This document shows, piece by piece, positions 43,605 to 52,746 of a stretch of DNA of 57,545 nt; the first letter of the stretch is position 1, and every line of letters begins with the position of its first letter. The notes below the pieces were generated by a model. The model was not told where the DNA came from, did not search any database, and was given only the letters and a program-made list of their open reading frames with translations. A program made the position numbers and the translations under genes. Origin of the DNA: Chloroflexota bacterium (GTDB lineage: Bacteria > Chloroflexota > Dehalococcoidia > Lucifugimonadales > UBA3495); assembly GCA_028874075.1 (NCBI GenBank), contig JAPPLU010000053.1, positions 1-57,545 of the forward strand, given 5' to 3'.

Positions 43605-45104
43605 ATGACTGAAGAAAGCAGGCACCAGGTCCTCCCCGAGGACTTTATCCCATCCCTGGCCGGCGGCAGCCGGGCCAGCCGCCGGTATGCCGCCCAGATG
43701 CTGGGCATCAGCGAGCCGGGGCAGTTGGGCCCCTTCCTGCTGGAGGCCATGGAACGGGGCACGGTCCCGGTGCGCCGGGCCGTGTCCGAGACCCTGGGCC
43801 GGCTCCATGGCGCCAGCCTCCCAGGGCTTCCCGGCGCCGGCGCCGAAGAGGCGGCCGACCTTTCTTCCATTCCCTACCTCGACTGCCTCCTGATGGGAGT
43901 CCGGGACCCGGACGAGACCACCCGGGTGAACTCGGCCGGCAGCCTGGCCAGCCTCAGGGAAAGCAGGGAGGCGGTGGAAGCCCTGGCCCTGGCCCTTTCC
44001 GACCCATCGGCGCCGGTAAGGGCGGCGGCCGCCCGGAGCCTCGGCCGTCACTGGCCCTCCCCGGAGGTGCGGCCACCGGTGTCAGCCCTGGTCCAGGCCC
44101 TGGGCGACGCCGAGCCGGAGGTGCGGAAGGCTGCGGCCGGCGCCCTGGAATACATGAGAGCGCCGGAGGCCCGGACTCCTCTCATAGGGCTCCTTGAAGA
44201 CGGGTCCCGGGAGGTACGGATCAGAGCGGCCCTGTCGCTGGGCGCCCTGGGCGCCCCGGAGGCCGTTCCCCTGCTGATAGAGGTCCTGAGGTCCGGAGGG
44301 CTCCCAAGTTCCTCTCCGGCCCTGTACCTCTGCCGGATGAGGGCCCAGGAGGCCCTGCCGGAGCTGAAGGCTGCGCTGAAGCGCTTCGATCCCTACGGGC
44401 CGCAGCGGACCGTGGCCAGGGAGATAGCCAAATTCGGCGCCAGCGTCGCCGTTCCGGCCCTCTGCGAGGCCCTGGAGTACGGCGGGGACCGCAAGTTTCG
44501 CATAGACGCCATCGAAGTCCTGGAGGAGCTGGGAGACCGGAGCGCCGTGCCGGCCCTGGCCAGGGCCCTGGGCTAGTGGGGCGACCCCCAGGCGGTGACC
44601 GCCCTGCTTCGCCTGGGCGGGAGGGAAGCCCAGGACGCCGTCATCCGGCAGGTGAACGACGAGGTCCATGAGGCGGCGGCGGAAAGAGCCGCCGTGTGGC
44701 TGGGCGAAGAGGGCATCACCCGGGCCATGCCGGCCCTCCGGCAGGCGGTGGAGCAGGCCGGATCCACGTACCTGGTGAGCGCCGCTGCCGAGTCCCTGGC
44801 CCAGCTGGGTGACACCCTGACCGGGCCGGACATGGTGGAATGGCTGGGCCACCAGCGCCCGGACCGGCGGCGGCGGGCGGCGGCCGCCCTGGGCTGCCTG
44901 GGAGATGAAAACGCCGCGGGGCCCCTGGTGGCGGCGCTCCGGGACCCGGACAAAGAGGTCAGGAGGGAAGCGGCCCAGAGTCTCGGCTGCGTGGGAGACC
45001 AGGCTGCCGTCCCAGCCCTCACCGCGGCCCTCGATGATATTGACGAGAGGGTGCGGGAGGCGGCAGGACGGGCCCTGGAGGCGCTGGCCAGGCGAGGCTA
45101 TTGA
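43605..45104 (+). pseudogene. HEAT-repeat protein interrupted by one amber codon
   Basis: A 499-codon frame with TAG at 44574-44576 (codon 324); no other stop or shift. HEAT repeats run on both sides (for example PSAPVRAAAARSLG, DPDKEVRREAAQSLG, DIDERVREAAGRALE), so the interruption falls inside one protein: ALARALG-TAG-WGDPQAVTAL. CAG would give Gln. HEAT scaffolds bind other proteins or modify lyase-type partners. The final stop codon TGA (45102-45104) is the first triplet of a TnpB element left end, so the original C-terminus may be truncated. Confidence 0.75.
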
Positions 45105-45229
45105 CTGTTGGCCAGAAATTATAGGTCTATGAAGCTTTCCGTTAATATCTGCTACTCTTCACGGCTCTGGTGGAGTCTACTGACAGAAGCTACTTGCGGT
45201 GGGCGCCAGGCTTTGGATGCGCTTCCTGC

Positions 45230-45564
45230 ATGCTGAAGTCCCACCGCATAGCGCTGGGGGCCACACCGCAACAAGAGTCCCTGTTTCTCCAGCATGCCGG
45301 TTACGCCCCCTGCGCATATAACTGGCCCGTCGGCGAGTTTAGTGCTGGCCTTGAGCTAGGGGAGCGGCTTTGAGAGCGTTCGCTGAAACCCCGGTGGAAC
45401 CGGGTTAAGGAAATCATAGCGCTTTGGGGCTCCGTCCTGTCCCAAAACGCGGAAAAGTACGCCATCATCGACTTTGGCCACGCAGCCGAAGGCTGGGGTC
45501 AATATCGCAGGAAGGAAAAGGCTGGGCAGCGGCCTGGCCGCCGGGTTGGCTTTCCCCGCTACTA
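45230..45564 (+). pseudogene. tnpB family B, N-terminal piece
   Basis: MLKSHRIALGATPQQESLFL to RRVGFPRY, aligning with the fragment at 4214. There is one internal TGA (45371-45373) and the similarity ends at about 45564, where unrelated sequence with the toxin-antitoxin genes begins. Confidence 0.7.
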
Positions 45565-45943
45565 GCGGTTGAGTCTGGCCAGGAGAGAGTTCTCTCCGGC
45601 GGGGCAGAAGGCCGGTACGCGGGCCCCGCTGGTCAGCCAGTCTCACCGACCAATCAGGAATGCCCAATAAACGCGAGCATTTCTGCAAAGGCTTGGGGGA
45701 TGCTCAGACCAAGTGGAGAGCTTCGCAATTTTCTTAGGTGTCCCGCACCTCCGAAGGCCTGGAGTCCGCCGCCCGGACCCTGGGCGTGGAGCCAGCTGGT
45801 CGGGCCCGCTCACCCCTGCCCGCCAGTGGAAGGCCGGAGAATGCGGCTCACAGTCGCAGCAAAGGCCAGTCCGTTCCGGCATCGGATATAATTGAGGCGC
45901 GCCGGCGCGTGAGCACGGCAGCTTTCAACAGGAGACGAGAACC

Positions 45944-46213
45944 ATGGCCACCGACAACCGGACCGAGACGGCCAGCCTGACTTGGGGCGACTGCCCCGGC
46001 GTGGAACGGGACCCGGAAAGATTGGCCGGCGCCTGGACCTTTGGCAACACCAGGCTCCCCCTCCACGCCGTCTTTGAGAACCTGGCCGGCGGGGTCTCCA
46101 TCGAGGAGATCACCGAGCAGTTCAGCGTGACCGAGGAGCAGATCCGGACCGTCCTGGCCCACGCCGCGCGGATGCTGGCCGAGGACCGGCTCAGGCCCGG
46201 AGAGAGCCCGTGA
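45944..46213 (+). CDS. DUF433 antitoxin
   Basis: 89 residues. The DUF433 core: a short N-terminal beta part (PERLAGAWTFGNTRLPL) and a helix-turn-helix (LAGGVSIEEITEQFSVTEEQ, then IRTVLAHAARML). DUF433 proteins usually pair with DUF5615/PIN-like toxins and repress their own operon. GGAGACGAG lies upstream and a perfect TATAAT at 45887-45892. It overlaps the toxin start by 4 bases. Confidence 0.85.
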   Translation: MATDNRTETASLTWGDCPGVERDPERLAGAWTFGNTRLPLHAVFENLAGGVSIEEITEQFSVTEEQIRTVLAHAARMLAEDRLRPGESP

Positions 46214-46545
46214 AAATACTTCTCGACCACAACACGCCCCAAGGGCTGAGAAACCTGCTGGCCGGGCACGAGGTGGAGACCGCCCAGTACCGGGGCTGGG
46301 ACACGCTCCGCAACGGCGACCTGCTCCAGAACGCCCTGGACCACGGTTTCGAGCTGGTCATCACCTGCGACCAGGGCATCCGCTTCGAGCAGAACCTTCC
46401 CGCCGTCCCCATCCCGGTGCTGACAATTGCCACGAACCACTGGCCCACCATCCGCGCCAGTATTCCATTGATTGAGGACGCCATCCCCAGCGCCCGCGCC
46501 GGACAGAGCAACAGCCTCCGGCTGCGGCAACACCCGCTGCCCTGA
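46210..46545 (+). CDS. DUF5615 (PIN-like) toxin
   Basis: 111 residues. MKILLDHNTPQGLRNLLAGH carries the first acid of the PIN-like site (D6), VITCDQGIRF the second (D58), and PVLTIATNHWPTI the family's last strand; the expected partner of DUF433. Predicted ribonuclease. The frame runs about 20 residues beyond the usual end into the tnpB sequence, so the natural stop may have been lost at the junction. It starts at GTG 46210, coupled to the antitoxin (overlap of 4 bases). Confidence 0.83.
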   Translation: MKILLDHNTPQGLRNLLAGHEVETAQYRGWDTLRNGDLLQNALDHGFELVITCDQGIRFEQNLPAVPIPVLTIATNHWPTIRASIPLIEDAIPSARAGQSNSLRLRQHPLP

Positions 46546-46617
46546 CCTGCCAAGAGCACAGTGGCCTGAGCAACAGCCCCGCCCAAGAGCCCCGTAAAAG
46601 AGGGTTCCACCTTTGGA

Positions 46618-47316
46618 GTGAACCTGGGCCTTGGCGTGGTGGCCACCTGCTCCGACGGCTCCATGGTGGAGAATCCCCGGGCTTTGGCTGGGACGCTGAA
46701 GCGCCTGCGGAAAGTGGACAAGCCCATCGCCCGTGGCCGCAATGTGCATGGCATGAACTGTCCTTTCCGCCGCCGGGAGCGGCTGTACGTCAGGAGACGT
46801 CGGCTCTTTGCCCGGGCAGTCAATGTGAGGAACGACCATCATCACAAGGCCACGACGATGATAGCCAAGTCGGCGGGCCGAGTGGTGGTGGAAACGCTGA
46901 ACGTGGCGGGCATGATAAGGAACCGGAGCCTGGCAAGGGCGATTGCCGATGCGGGGATGTCGGGCTTCCTGACCAGGCTGGAGTACAAGTGCCGGTGGTA
47001 CGGCGCCGGCTACGTGAAGGCGGACCGGTGGTTCGCCTCCTCGAAACTGTGCTCCCACTGCGGGTGGAGGAAAGAAGACCTCACTCTTGCTGGGCGGGAG
47101 TGGCGGTGCGAAGGTTGTGGAGCAATCAATCGGCGGGACGCCAATGCCGTCCGCAACCTGGAACTCTGGCCGGGTTTGAGCTTCCAGGTTACCGGACGTG
47201 GAGCCCGTGTAAGACCGGCCATGCCGGCGGTGGTCGGTGAAGCGTCAATTGGATCTGCCTCTGAAGTCTGGCCTTCAGCCTGTCTGGAGTATCAGATTTT
47301 ATCAGATCTGAAATAG
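46618..47316 (+). pseudogene. tnpB family B, C-terminal piece
   Basis: Covers RuvC-I to the end: GVNLGLGVVATCSDGS has Asn where the catalytic Asp should be; RuvC-II VVVETLNVAGM; zinc ribbon CSHC...CEGC; RuvC-III NRRDANAVRNL. No frameshift in 230 codons. With no N-terminus and the D-to-N change it is inactive as a nuclease. The right-end RNA region looks intact. Confidence 0.75.
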
Positions 47317-47326
47317 CGGAAAGAAG

Positions 47327-47674
47327 ATGGAACGGGATAAGAGCACATAGGACCTAACCAGGCAGGATTTTGCAGAGGCAATAGCCCGGGCAGGTGGGCC
47401 GAAGGCGGTACTCGGATCCCTCAACCGGCTGAAGGCCGCTACGGCGCAGCTGGAAAGGGACTACGAGCGCATCAGGGAAGACTACCCTCGGCACTGGATC
47501 GCCATGGGACCCGACGGCATGATGGCCAGCGTTCAAGTCACCGAGGACGCGTCGGCAACCGATCACCAGGAGGCCGTGGACCGATTGTTCATACTGATGA
47601 AGGAATCCGGCGCCAACACCAAAGGCTGCTTGATCCAGTACATCGACCCGGAGGAAGTAGTCATGATCCTGTGA
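47327..47674 (+). pseudogene. small protein gene with an early amber codon
   Basis: 116 codons from ATG 47327 with TAG at codon 8 (47348-47350): MERDKST-TAG-DLTRQDFAEAIARAG. Downstream the frame is clean to TGA and overlaps the next gene as GTGA. CAG would make STQDLTRQ. A later start is possible, in which case the gene is intact. The C-terminal part (AVDRLFILMKESG, IQYIDPEEVVMIL) resembles the small companion proteins found ahead of retropepsin-like genes; function unknown. The gene starts 8 bases after the TnpB element. Confidence 0.5.
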
Positions 47675-48126
47675 TCGAGGGATACTTCAATCCGGCGCGC
47701 CGCCTCCACGTCGAGGCGTATGTCCTGCTCCCCGGTGCCCACCGGATCCCAGAGGCCATTCCGCTTCTCCTGGACACCGGCTAGGACTTCACCCTGCTCA
47801 AGCCCGATGGCGCAAGAAGCCTCGGAATGCGGCCGGAAGCCCCGACTCCCACGGGCACGAGCCGGGACATCGGCGGCGCCCTCCGGTTCGCCCAGCTCCC
47901 CGGCTTCGTGGCCCTGCGGGACGAGACCTTCCCCTGGGGAAGGACCAGGCTGGTCTACTTCAGGACCGAAGTGGCGGTGGCGGTGGCGATGCCGGGCCAG
48001 GAGAACGCCAACGTGTCCTCCCTGCTGGGCTGGGACGTCATAGACCGCTACCGGATGCTCTACGAACCGGCGAGACGGAGGCTGGAGCTCCACGCCCGCC
48101 AGGCCGACGGGAGCCTCAGCACCTGA
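47671..48126 (+). pseudogene. retropepsin-like protease gene with amber next to the active site
   Basis: 151 codons from GTG 47671, coupled to the previous stop by GTGA. The active-site motif LLDTG is followed directly by TAG (47782-47784) and then DFTLL; retropepsins read DTGADxTLL here, so the codon is the residue next to the catalytic triplet. The rest (LLGWDVIDRYRMLYEPARRR) is the normal clan AA tail. CAG would give Gln, which is unusual but tolerable. The only defect in the frame. Confidence 0.6.
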
Positions 48127-48207
48127 GCAGGCCACCCCCAGGCGCTGCGCCCTGCCGCCCTGCATCCCCCTCCCACGCGCGGGCCGCGGTCGCCGGGAGA
48201 AAGAGCC

Positions 48208-48630
48208 ATGACACGCCACCAGATCAGCCCCCTCACCATCCACTTCGAGTGCCTGGTAGGCAGACTCTTCGAGCGCGACTACGTCCCCGGAGAGGCGCCC
48301 AAGCCCTGGGACGAGCGCCGGTTCCACCTGGGCAACGCCCGCATCCAGGCCGGAGTGCTCATCGACCAGAAGGAGCAGCGGGTACTCTACCCCGATCGGT
48401 CCTTCGGCCCGCCCGAACCTGGCGCGGCCGGCAACGAGGGCCAGGACGCCGAGGAGCAGTTCTGGCAGTGCGCCGAACGGTGCTGGCACTGCGGGGTGAC
48501 GCACGGCAACTACGCGGCCGCCGCAAACCACATACGGCGCAAGGGGGCGGGCCGGCGGCCGGGGCTGGGCCGTGATACCCTGGCAACCCCTCACCATCCG
48601 GGCAGAGGGAGACGGGGAAGACGACGATGA
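48208..48630 (+). CDS. hypothetical protein with Cys pair
   Basis: 140 residues. FERDYVPGEAPKPWDERRF, a central strand region, and CAERCWHCGVTHGNY (Cys/His cluster likely to bind zinc). Basic C-terminus. The stop overlaps the next start as ATGA. Not recognised. First of three small coupled genes. Confidence 0.55.
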   Translation: MTRHQISPLTIHFECLVGRLFERDYVPGEAPKPWDERRFHLGNARIQAGVLIDQKEQRVLYPDRSFGPPEPGAAGNEGQDAEEQFWQCAERCWHCGVTHGNYAAAANHIRRKGAGRRPGLGRDTLATPHHPGRGRRGRRR

Positions 48631-48890
48631 CGAACAAGATGGGGACCAGGATCGCTGAGGGCAAGGGCCGGCCCGGGCGCGAGCACCTGGTCCTCGAGCA
48701 GGAGCCGGGGCGCACCCTGTGCGGGCGCGGCCTGGAGGGACCGAGAACGGTCAGCGTCCACGACTTCTGCCCCACCGAGGACACCTGCCGGTCCTGCGAG
48801 GGCGTCTTTGACACTCCTGACTGTTCCGGCGGCGCCAATACCAAAACAGCCCCGGCGGCAGAGCCTGACGCCAGAGGGGAGCAACCATGA
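48627..48890 (+). CDS. small Cys-containing hypothetical protein
   Basis: 87 residues; EPGRTLCGRGL, FCPTEDTCRSCEGVF gives a likely zinc site of four Cys. Coupled at both ends to its neighbours by ATGA overlaps. Not recognised. Confidence 0.55.
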   Translation: MTNKMGTRIAEGKGRPGREHLVLEQEPGRTLCGRGLEGPRTVSVHDFCPTEDTCRSCEGVFDTPDCSGGANTKTAPAAEPDARGEQP

Positions 48891-49201
48891 CCCTGCGCCA
48901 CATGAGGCGAAGAGCCGAGGAAGAGGAGAAAAAGCTGGCCGACCGCCTGTACGAGCGGGACTACGTGCTGATGGAGCTGTGGAACACGGCTATGAAGGGG
49001 CCCTGCGGCTACTGCGACACCGAGGTGGACCACTCGATCCACATGGTGGTAATGGGCGGCGGCGACGAGGAGCCCGAGTACTTCGGCGAGGTGGCCGGGG
49101 CCCGCATCGTGGGCGTCTACGCCGTCTGCCAAGCCTGCGTGGGGCAGAACCGCCACGCCGTCCGCGACCCGTTATTCGGGACAGAGGGGCATGAGGCGTG
49201 A
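48887..49201 (+). CDS. small predicted zinc-binding protein
   Basis: 104 residues. A charged N-terminal helix (RRRAEEEEKKLADRLYERDY) is followed by CGYCDTEVDHSIHMVV and CQACVGQNRH: two CxxC knuckles, a classic zinc-ribbon layout. The word ERDYV is shared with the protein at 48208. Third gene of the coupled set; may bind nucleic acid. Confidence 0.6.
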   Translation: MTLRHMRRRAEEEEKKLADRLYERDYVLMELWNTAMKGPCGYCDTEVDHSIHMVVMGGGDEEPEYFGEVAGARIVGVYAVCQACVGQNRHAVRDPLFGTEGHEA

Positions 49202-49306
49202 ACCGGGGACCAGGCCCCTGATGTCAAAGACAAGAGGGCCGGCCGGCAGCCGGAGGAGGGGTTCCAAACGGGGCAGGTGGCTAAGCGCCGTGGGGGAAGA
49301 TAGAAT

Positions 49307-49951
49307 ATGAGCCCCAGCAATCCCGGCTCAGGGCAGGGAGAAGACGATATGAGCAAGGACCCGGAGCGGACCTCCAGGGAAGACCCGCAGGCGATGGAAC
49401 GAGACCCGCAACCCAGGGAGGAGGTCAGGAAGCAGGTCCTCACCCAGGAGCTGATGCGGCTACCGGCGGTCATAGGGACTCCCCAGCCCGACGAACCTCC
49501 CCTGTTCGACCAGGTCAGAAGGATGGACAGCCGGCTTGGCAACGTATCCGGAGCCCAATACGAACAGAGGGTAGCCCACCGGGCCATCAGCCGGGTGGCG
49601 CCCCTGGGCATCGCCAGAGCCCGGGTCGCGCTGTCGGCGGCCGAGTCCCGCCCGTCCTTCCGCGACGCTATGGCCGTGGCCGTGGAGACAGGCCTGATCC
49701 ACCAGGAAGAGCTGGAGGACCTGAGCGCGGCCGACGTGGTTCTGGAGGGGGCCGATGGCGCCCACGCGGTGATCGAGGCCTCCCTGGGACCCGACGGCGA
49801 CGACCTGGAAAGGGCGGCCCGTCGGGCCGCGATCCTGGAACGGGCCACCGGCCGCAGGGCCATCTCCGCCGTGGCGGCCCCGGAGACGCCGGAGGCCCTC
49901 CGGAAGCGGGCCAAGGCCAGAGGCATCCACGTCCTCGACATACAACCCTGA
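49307..49951 (+). CDS. DUF3782/COG5493-like PD-(D/E)XK family protein
   Basis: 214 residues (ATG 49307; ATG 49349 also has a site). Family plan: SGAQYEQRVAHRAISRVAPL, TGLIHQEELEDLSAADVVLE, AVIEASLG with Glu, DLERAARRAAILERATG. These proteins are common in Chloroflexota and look like small restriction-type folds without proven activity. Paralogous domains occur at 37224 and 38071. Confidence 0.6.
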   Translation: MSPSNPGSGQGEDDMSKDPERTSREDPQAMERDPQPREEVRKQVLTQELMRLPAVIGTPQPDEPPLFDQVRRMDSRLGNVSGAQYEQRVAHRAISRVAPLGIARARVALSAAESRPSFRDAMAVAVETGLIHQEELEDLSAADVVLEGADGAHAVIEASLGPDGDDLERAARRAAILERATGRRAISAVAAPETPEALRKRAKARGIHVLDIQP

Positions 49952-50025
49952 CCCGCCGCCAGCAATAACCCCCGCCAACAACGGTACCCACGGCACAGAC
50001 CGCCGCTACCGGAGGACACAGGCCC

Positions 50026-50424
50026 ATGACTCAGACGCAACCCGACTTCCACGAGTGCGCCAGCCTGCAGGAGGCGGCCAAGCGGGCCCAGGCTTGGGCC
50101 TGGAGCCGCCCCTCGCTGAACCCCGGGGGGAAGCCTCCCACGGACGCCAGAGACGAGGCGAGGGAAAGGGTCAGCAACGCGGCCGCGGAGCAACTCACCC
50201 GACATCTGGTGGCGGGGCCCGAAGGGCAGGCCTGGCTCCTCACCCAGGACCGGGAGGGGCAGGAGCGGCTGACCCGCCAGCTCGGCACGGCCCTGGAAGA
50301 GGGCTACAGGGACTGGGTCCAGGAGAGCGTGGAGATCGCGCTGCACCAGATGGAGCAGGCCGGCGAGGTTAAGCGGGTCGGCGACCTGTGGCAGCGGGCC
50401 GAAGGCGAAAATGATAAGCGTTGA
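50026..50424 (+). CDS. hypothetical protein, helical
   Basis: 132 residues, predicted all-helical, acidic, no motif recognised (HECASLQEAAKRAQAWAW at the start; EIALHQMEQAGEVKRVG at the end). Convergent with the truncated CoiA-like gene downstream. Confidence 0.5.
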   Translation: MTQTQPDFHECASLQEAAKRAQAWAWSRPSLNPGGKPPTDARDEARERVSNAAAEQLTRHLVAGPEGQAWLLTQDREGQERLTRQLGTALEEGYRDWVQESVEIALHQMEQAGEVKRVGDLWQRAEGENDKR

Positions 50425-50574
50425 CCCGGCCCTTACGGGCGAGAAGAGCGGCGTCGCAGTACGGACACCTGCAGCCGCAGGACAACCCCCGGCTTACCTC
50501 CCCAACATGGCGCGGTTGCCCGGTTAACCCGTCGATGCCGTAAGGGACACGGAAATCTGCCGTGAACGAATGCA
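50425..50574 (-). pseudogene. CoiA-like N-terminal zinc domain, truncated
   Basis: From GTG 50574: VPYGIDGLTGQPRHVGEV, then CGCRCPYC and NAYHFR match the start of competence-protein CoiA-like families (a zinc knuckle before the nuclease domain). The nuclease part is missing; the frame runs into the convergent gene. It follows the TAG stop of the gene at 50590 by 13 bases. Confidence 0.55.
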
Positions 50575-50589
50575 CAGAAGCGCGCCGTC

Positions 50590-51360
50590 CTAACCGGGCG
50601 ACGGACGGCCCTCGGTCCTGGCCGCGAACCCGCGCGCCGTCCTTCCGGCCAGCTCGGTGAGCCGCGTATCCCAACTCTGCCCCGCGGCGGTGACCACCCG
50701 AACGCGGTCCCCCACGGCGAGTCCCTCCGGCGAGATAACTCCCCACGTGTTGTCGGGAAGCCGGTGAGGACGGACCTCCAGCGGCGGCAGATCCGAGCCG
50801 TCGGGCCAGAGGTCGCCGGAAGAAGGCTCCACCGAAGGCTCGGAACCGGCACCGGAACCAGCACCGGGGCTGTCCCCTAAACCGTCAGCAGCAGGCCCAT
50901 GCCTGTCACCTAAACCGGCTTCCGGCCTGTCCCCTAAATGGCCAGGAGAGACGAGAGCATCCCTGTCCCCTAAACCGCCCTCCGGCCTGTCACCTAAATC
51001 TTCAGCATGGCCGGAGAAGAGGCTGTCCCCTAAATCCACCACATCACCGGCCAGAGGCCTGCCACCTAAATCCCCAGAGTCCCCGGGGGAGGGCCTGTCC
51101 CCTAAATCTCCGCCAGAGCTGTCGGAGCTGGACGGGCTGAAGAGGGGCACGGTCACCTCGCGTCCCGCGGGGTCCAGGACGACATCGCCGGCCCAGAGCA
51201 GGCGCTCGCCGGGCTCGGGCGCCTCGCCATCCACCGAGCCGGCCCAGCGGCCCAGGTAGCCGAGATGCCGGTGGTGGGACCGGCCGTCCTGCCAGTAGGA
51301 CTCCTGCAGGTAGGCCTAGGGACCACGGCCCCGGATCAGCTTCCAGACGACGTTAGCCAT
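50590..51360 (-). pseudogene. repeat-linker protein with amber at codon 15
   Basis: 256 codons from ATG 51360 (GGAGGT upstream) with TAG at codon 15 (51316-51318): KLIRGRGP-TAG-AYLQESYWQ. The N-terminal AYLQES...HLGYLGR stretch is a known start of Chloroflexota small-protein families. The middle is a disordered linker with eight LGDR/S units, encoded by an almost unchanged TTTAGGKGACAG. The C-terminus (NTWGVISPEGLAVGDRVRVV, then TAAGQSW) looks like a compact beta domain. It ends with TAG at 50590, so TAG serves as its stop. Confidence 0.6.
50868..51115 (-). repeat. eight in-frame copies of TTTAGGKGACAG
   Basis: Copies at about 50868, 50904, 50928, 50963, 50990, 51024, 51060 and 51103 (plus-strand CTGTCMCCTAAA), spacing 24-43 bases, always in the same frame and encoding LGD plus R or S. 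The use of TTA for Leu is odd in GC-rich DNA and suggests selection on the DNA or RNA word itself. Confidence 0.75.
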
Positions 51361-51387
51361 GACAGACCTCCACGAAGTAGGACAACA

Positions 51388-51837
51388 CTAGGAGGACTCC
51401 GCCGGGGCCAGCCCGCTGGCGTGGCGCAGCGACGCCGCGGCGGTGAAGGCCTCCACGGCCCGGTCCCAGGCCGCGCTGTAGCGCGTGTGGAACAGGGGGC
51501 CAGGGGGAGGGGAGGCCCTGAGCGCGAAGTACTCGTCGCCGGCGTGGACCGACAGCAGGGAGCCGTCGCTGAGCAGCGAGCCCTCGCCCGGGTCCAGCCC
51601 GGAGACCAGGTCGCGGAAGTCGGCGGGACCGGCGTCGGCCATGACGTACTCGGCGGCCTGCACCGACGAGGAGACCATCAGGTCCAGGTCAACCTCCCGG
51701 CTGGCCTAGACGTCGGAGACGGCGGTCAGGTCGTCCACGTGCCGCATGGCGTCGGCGATGCGGGCCGGGTCCCCCTCCACCAGGGCATGGCCGAGCTCCT
51801 CCCGGAGCTGCCCGTAGGCGGCGTCCTCCAGGCCCAT
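51388..51837 (-). pseudogene. hypothetical protein with amber at codon 44
   Basis: 149 codons from ATG 51837; TAG at 51706-51708 (codon 44): LTAVSDV-TAG-ASREVDLDL. Otherwise clean; helical, acidic. It ends in TAG 51388, 27 bases before the next start, which has its own ribosome site. If TAA 51850-51852 is also read through, it fuses in frame to the upstream gene. Confidence 0.5.
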
Positions 51838-51849
51838 GGGATCGGCCGG

Positions 51850-52746
51850 TTAATGGTCGCGGTCCTCCCCGGGAATGTCGCGATGGTCGTGCACCCGGCT
51901 CCAGGCGTCGGCCACCGCCCACACCGGCGAATGGTAGCCGGCGTAGCGGGCGTGTACCAGCTCATCGCTGAGCCAGGACTGCAGGTAGCGGTCCACCAAG
52001 GCGGCCCGGTAGTCGGAGAGATAGGGACTCTCCCCCAGGCCAGCGGCCTCCACGGAAGAGTCCAGGTAGCCGGCCACCGCAGCCGCGCGGACCGCCGACT
52101 TGCCGGCGCCGGCGCCGTCAGCGTCGGGATAACTGCCCGAGTAGTGGGCGAAGTGGCCGTGGCCCAGGAACTCCAGGGCCCGCTGTCCGTCGCCCTCCGG
52201 ATCGAAGTAGCCCCGCAGGTCCAGCATGGCCGCCTCGGCGCCCCGCATGGCCGCCTCGGCGCCCCGCATGGCCGCCTCGGCAGCCTGGCCATCGCCGCCG
52301 GCGATGGCCTTCTCCAGGACGGCCTAGGAGCCGACCAGCTGGCTGCGGGCCACGTCCATCAGGGGCCAGAACCGGCCGGACTCCACGTCGTTGCCGTCGA
52401 AGGCAGCCTGCAGCTCCTCCCACATGGCCTCGGCCCGGGGATGGTCGGAAAGCGAGTCGGCCCGGCCCCGCCAGCGCTCGAAGGCGTGCTCCCAGGAGTT
52501 GGCCTCGGCGAGGCAGTCCTGCAGCGGCTCCTGGGCCAGCCGGTCGGCGCGGTGGGCCAGCGCCGGCGACTCGACACCATCGTCAAGCCGCTGCTTCCGA
52601 AGCAGCTCCTGGCCGCTGCCGTAGACCTCCAGGGCGGCGGCCACCGCCTCGACCCGGGCGTCCTCCGCCTCCTGGGAGTCCAGCCGGTAGTCGGAGTATC
52701 CGGGAGCGGTGTCCGACCTCCCATAGTTGAGCCTCTCCGTTGCCAT
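51850..52746 (-). pseudogene. helical protein with amber at codon 141
   Basis: 298 codons from ATG 52746 (GGAGGTGAAGG upstream); TAG at 52324-52326: RSQLVGS-TAG-AVLEKAIAGG. Otherwise clean to TAA 51850. Acidic, Ala-rich, largely helical; a 21-base unit encoding AMRGAEA is repeated about 2.5 times (52228-52275). No family recognised. First of three same-strand genes, each with one internal amber. Confidence 0.55.

Larger units (their letters stand above)
45102..47319 (+). mobile_element. TnpB family B element split by a toxin-antitoxin pair
   Basis: Left end TGACTGTTGGCCAGAAATT (45102) corresponds to TAACTGCTGGCTGAAATC at 4086; the right end finishes in AAATAGCGG at 47319. tnpB is present as an N-terminal piece (45230-45564) and a C-terminal piece (46618-47316) separated by about 1 kb that carries two genes unrelated to transposition. 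Confidence 0.65.
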
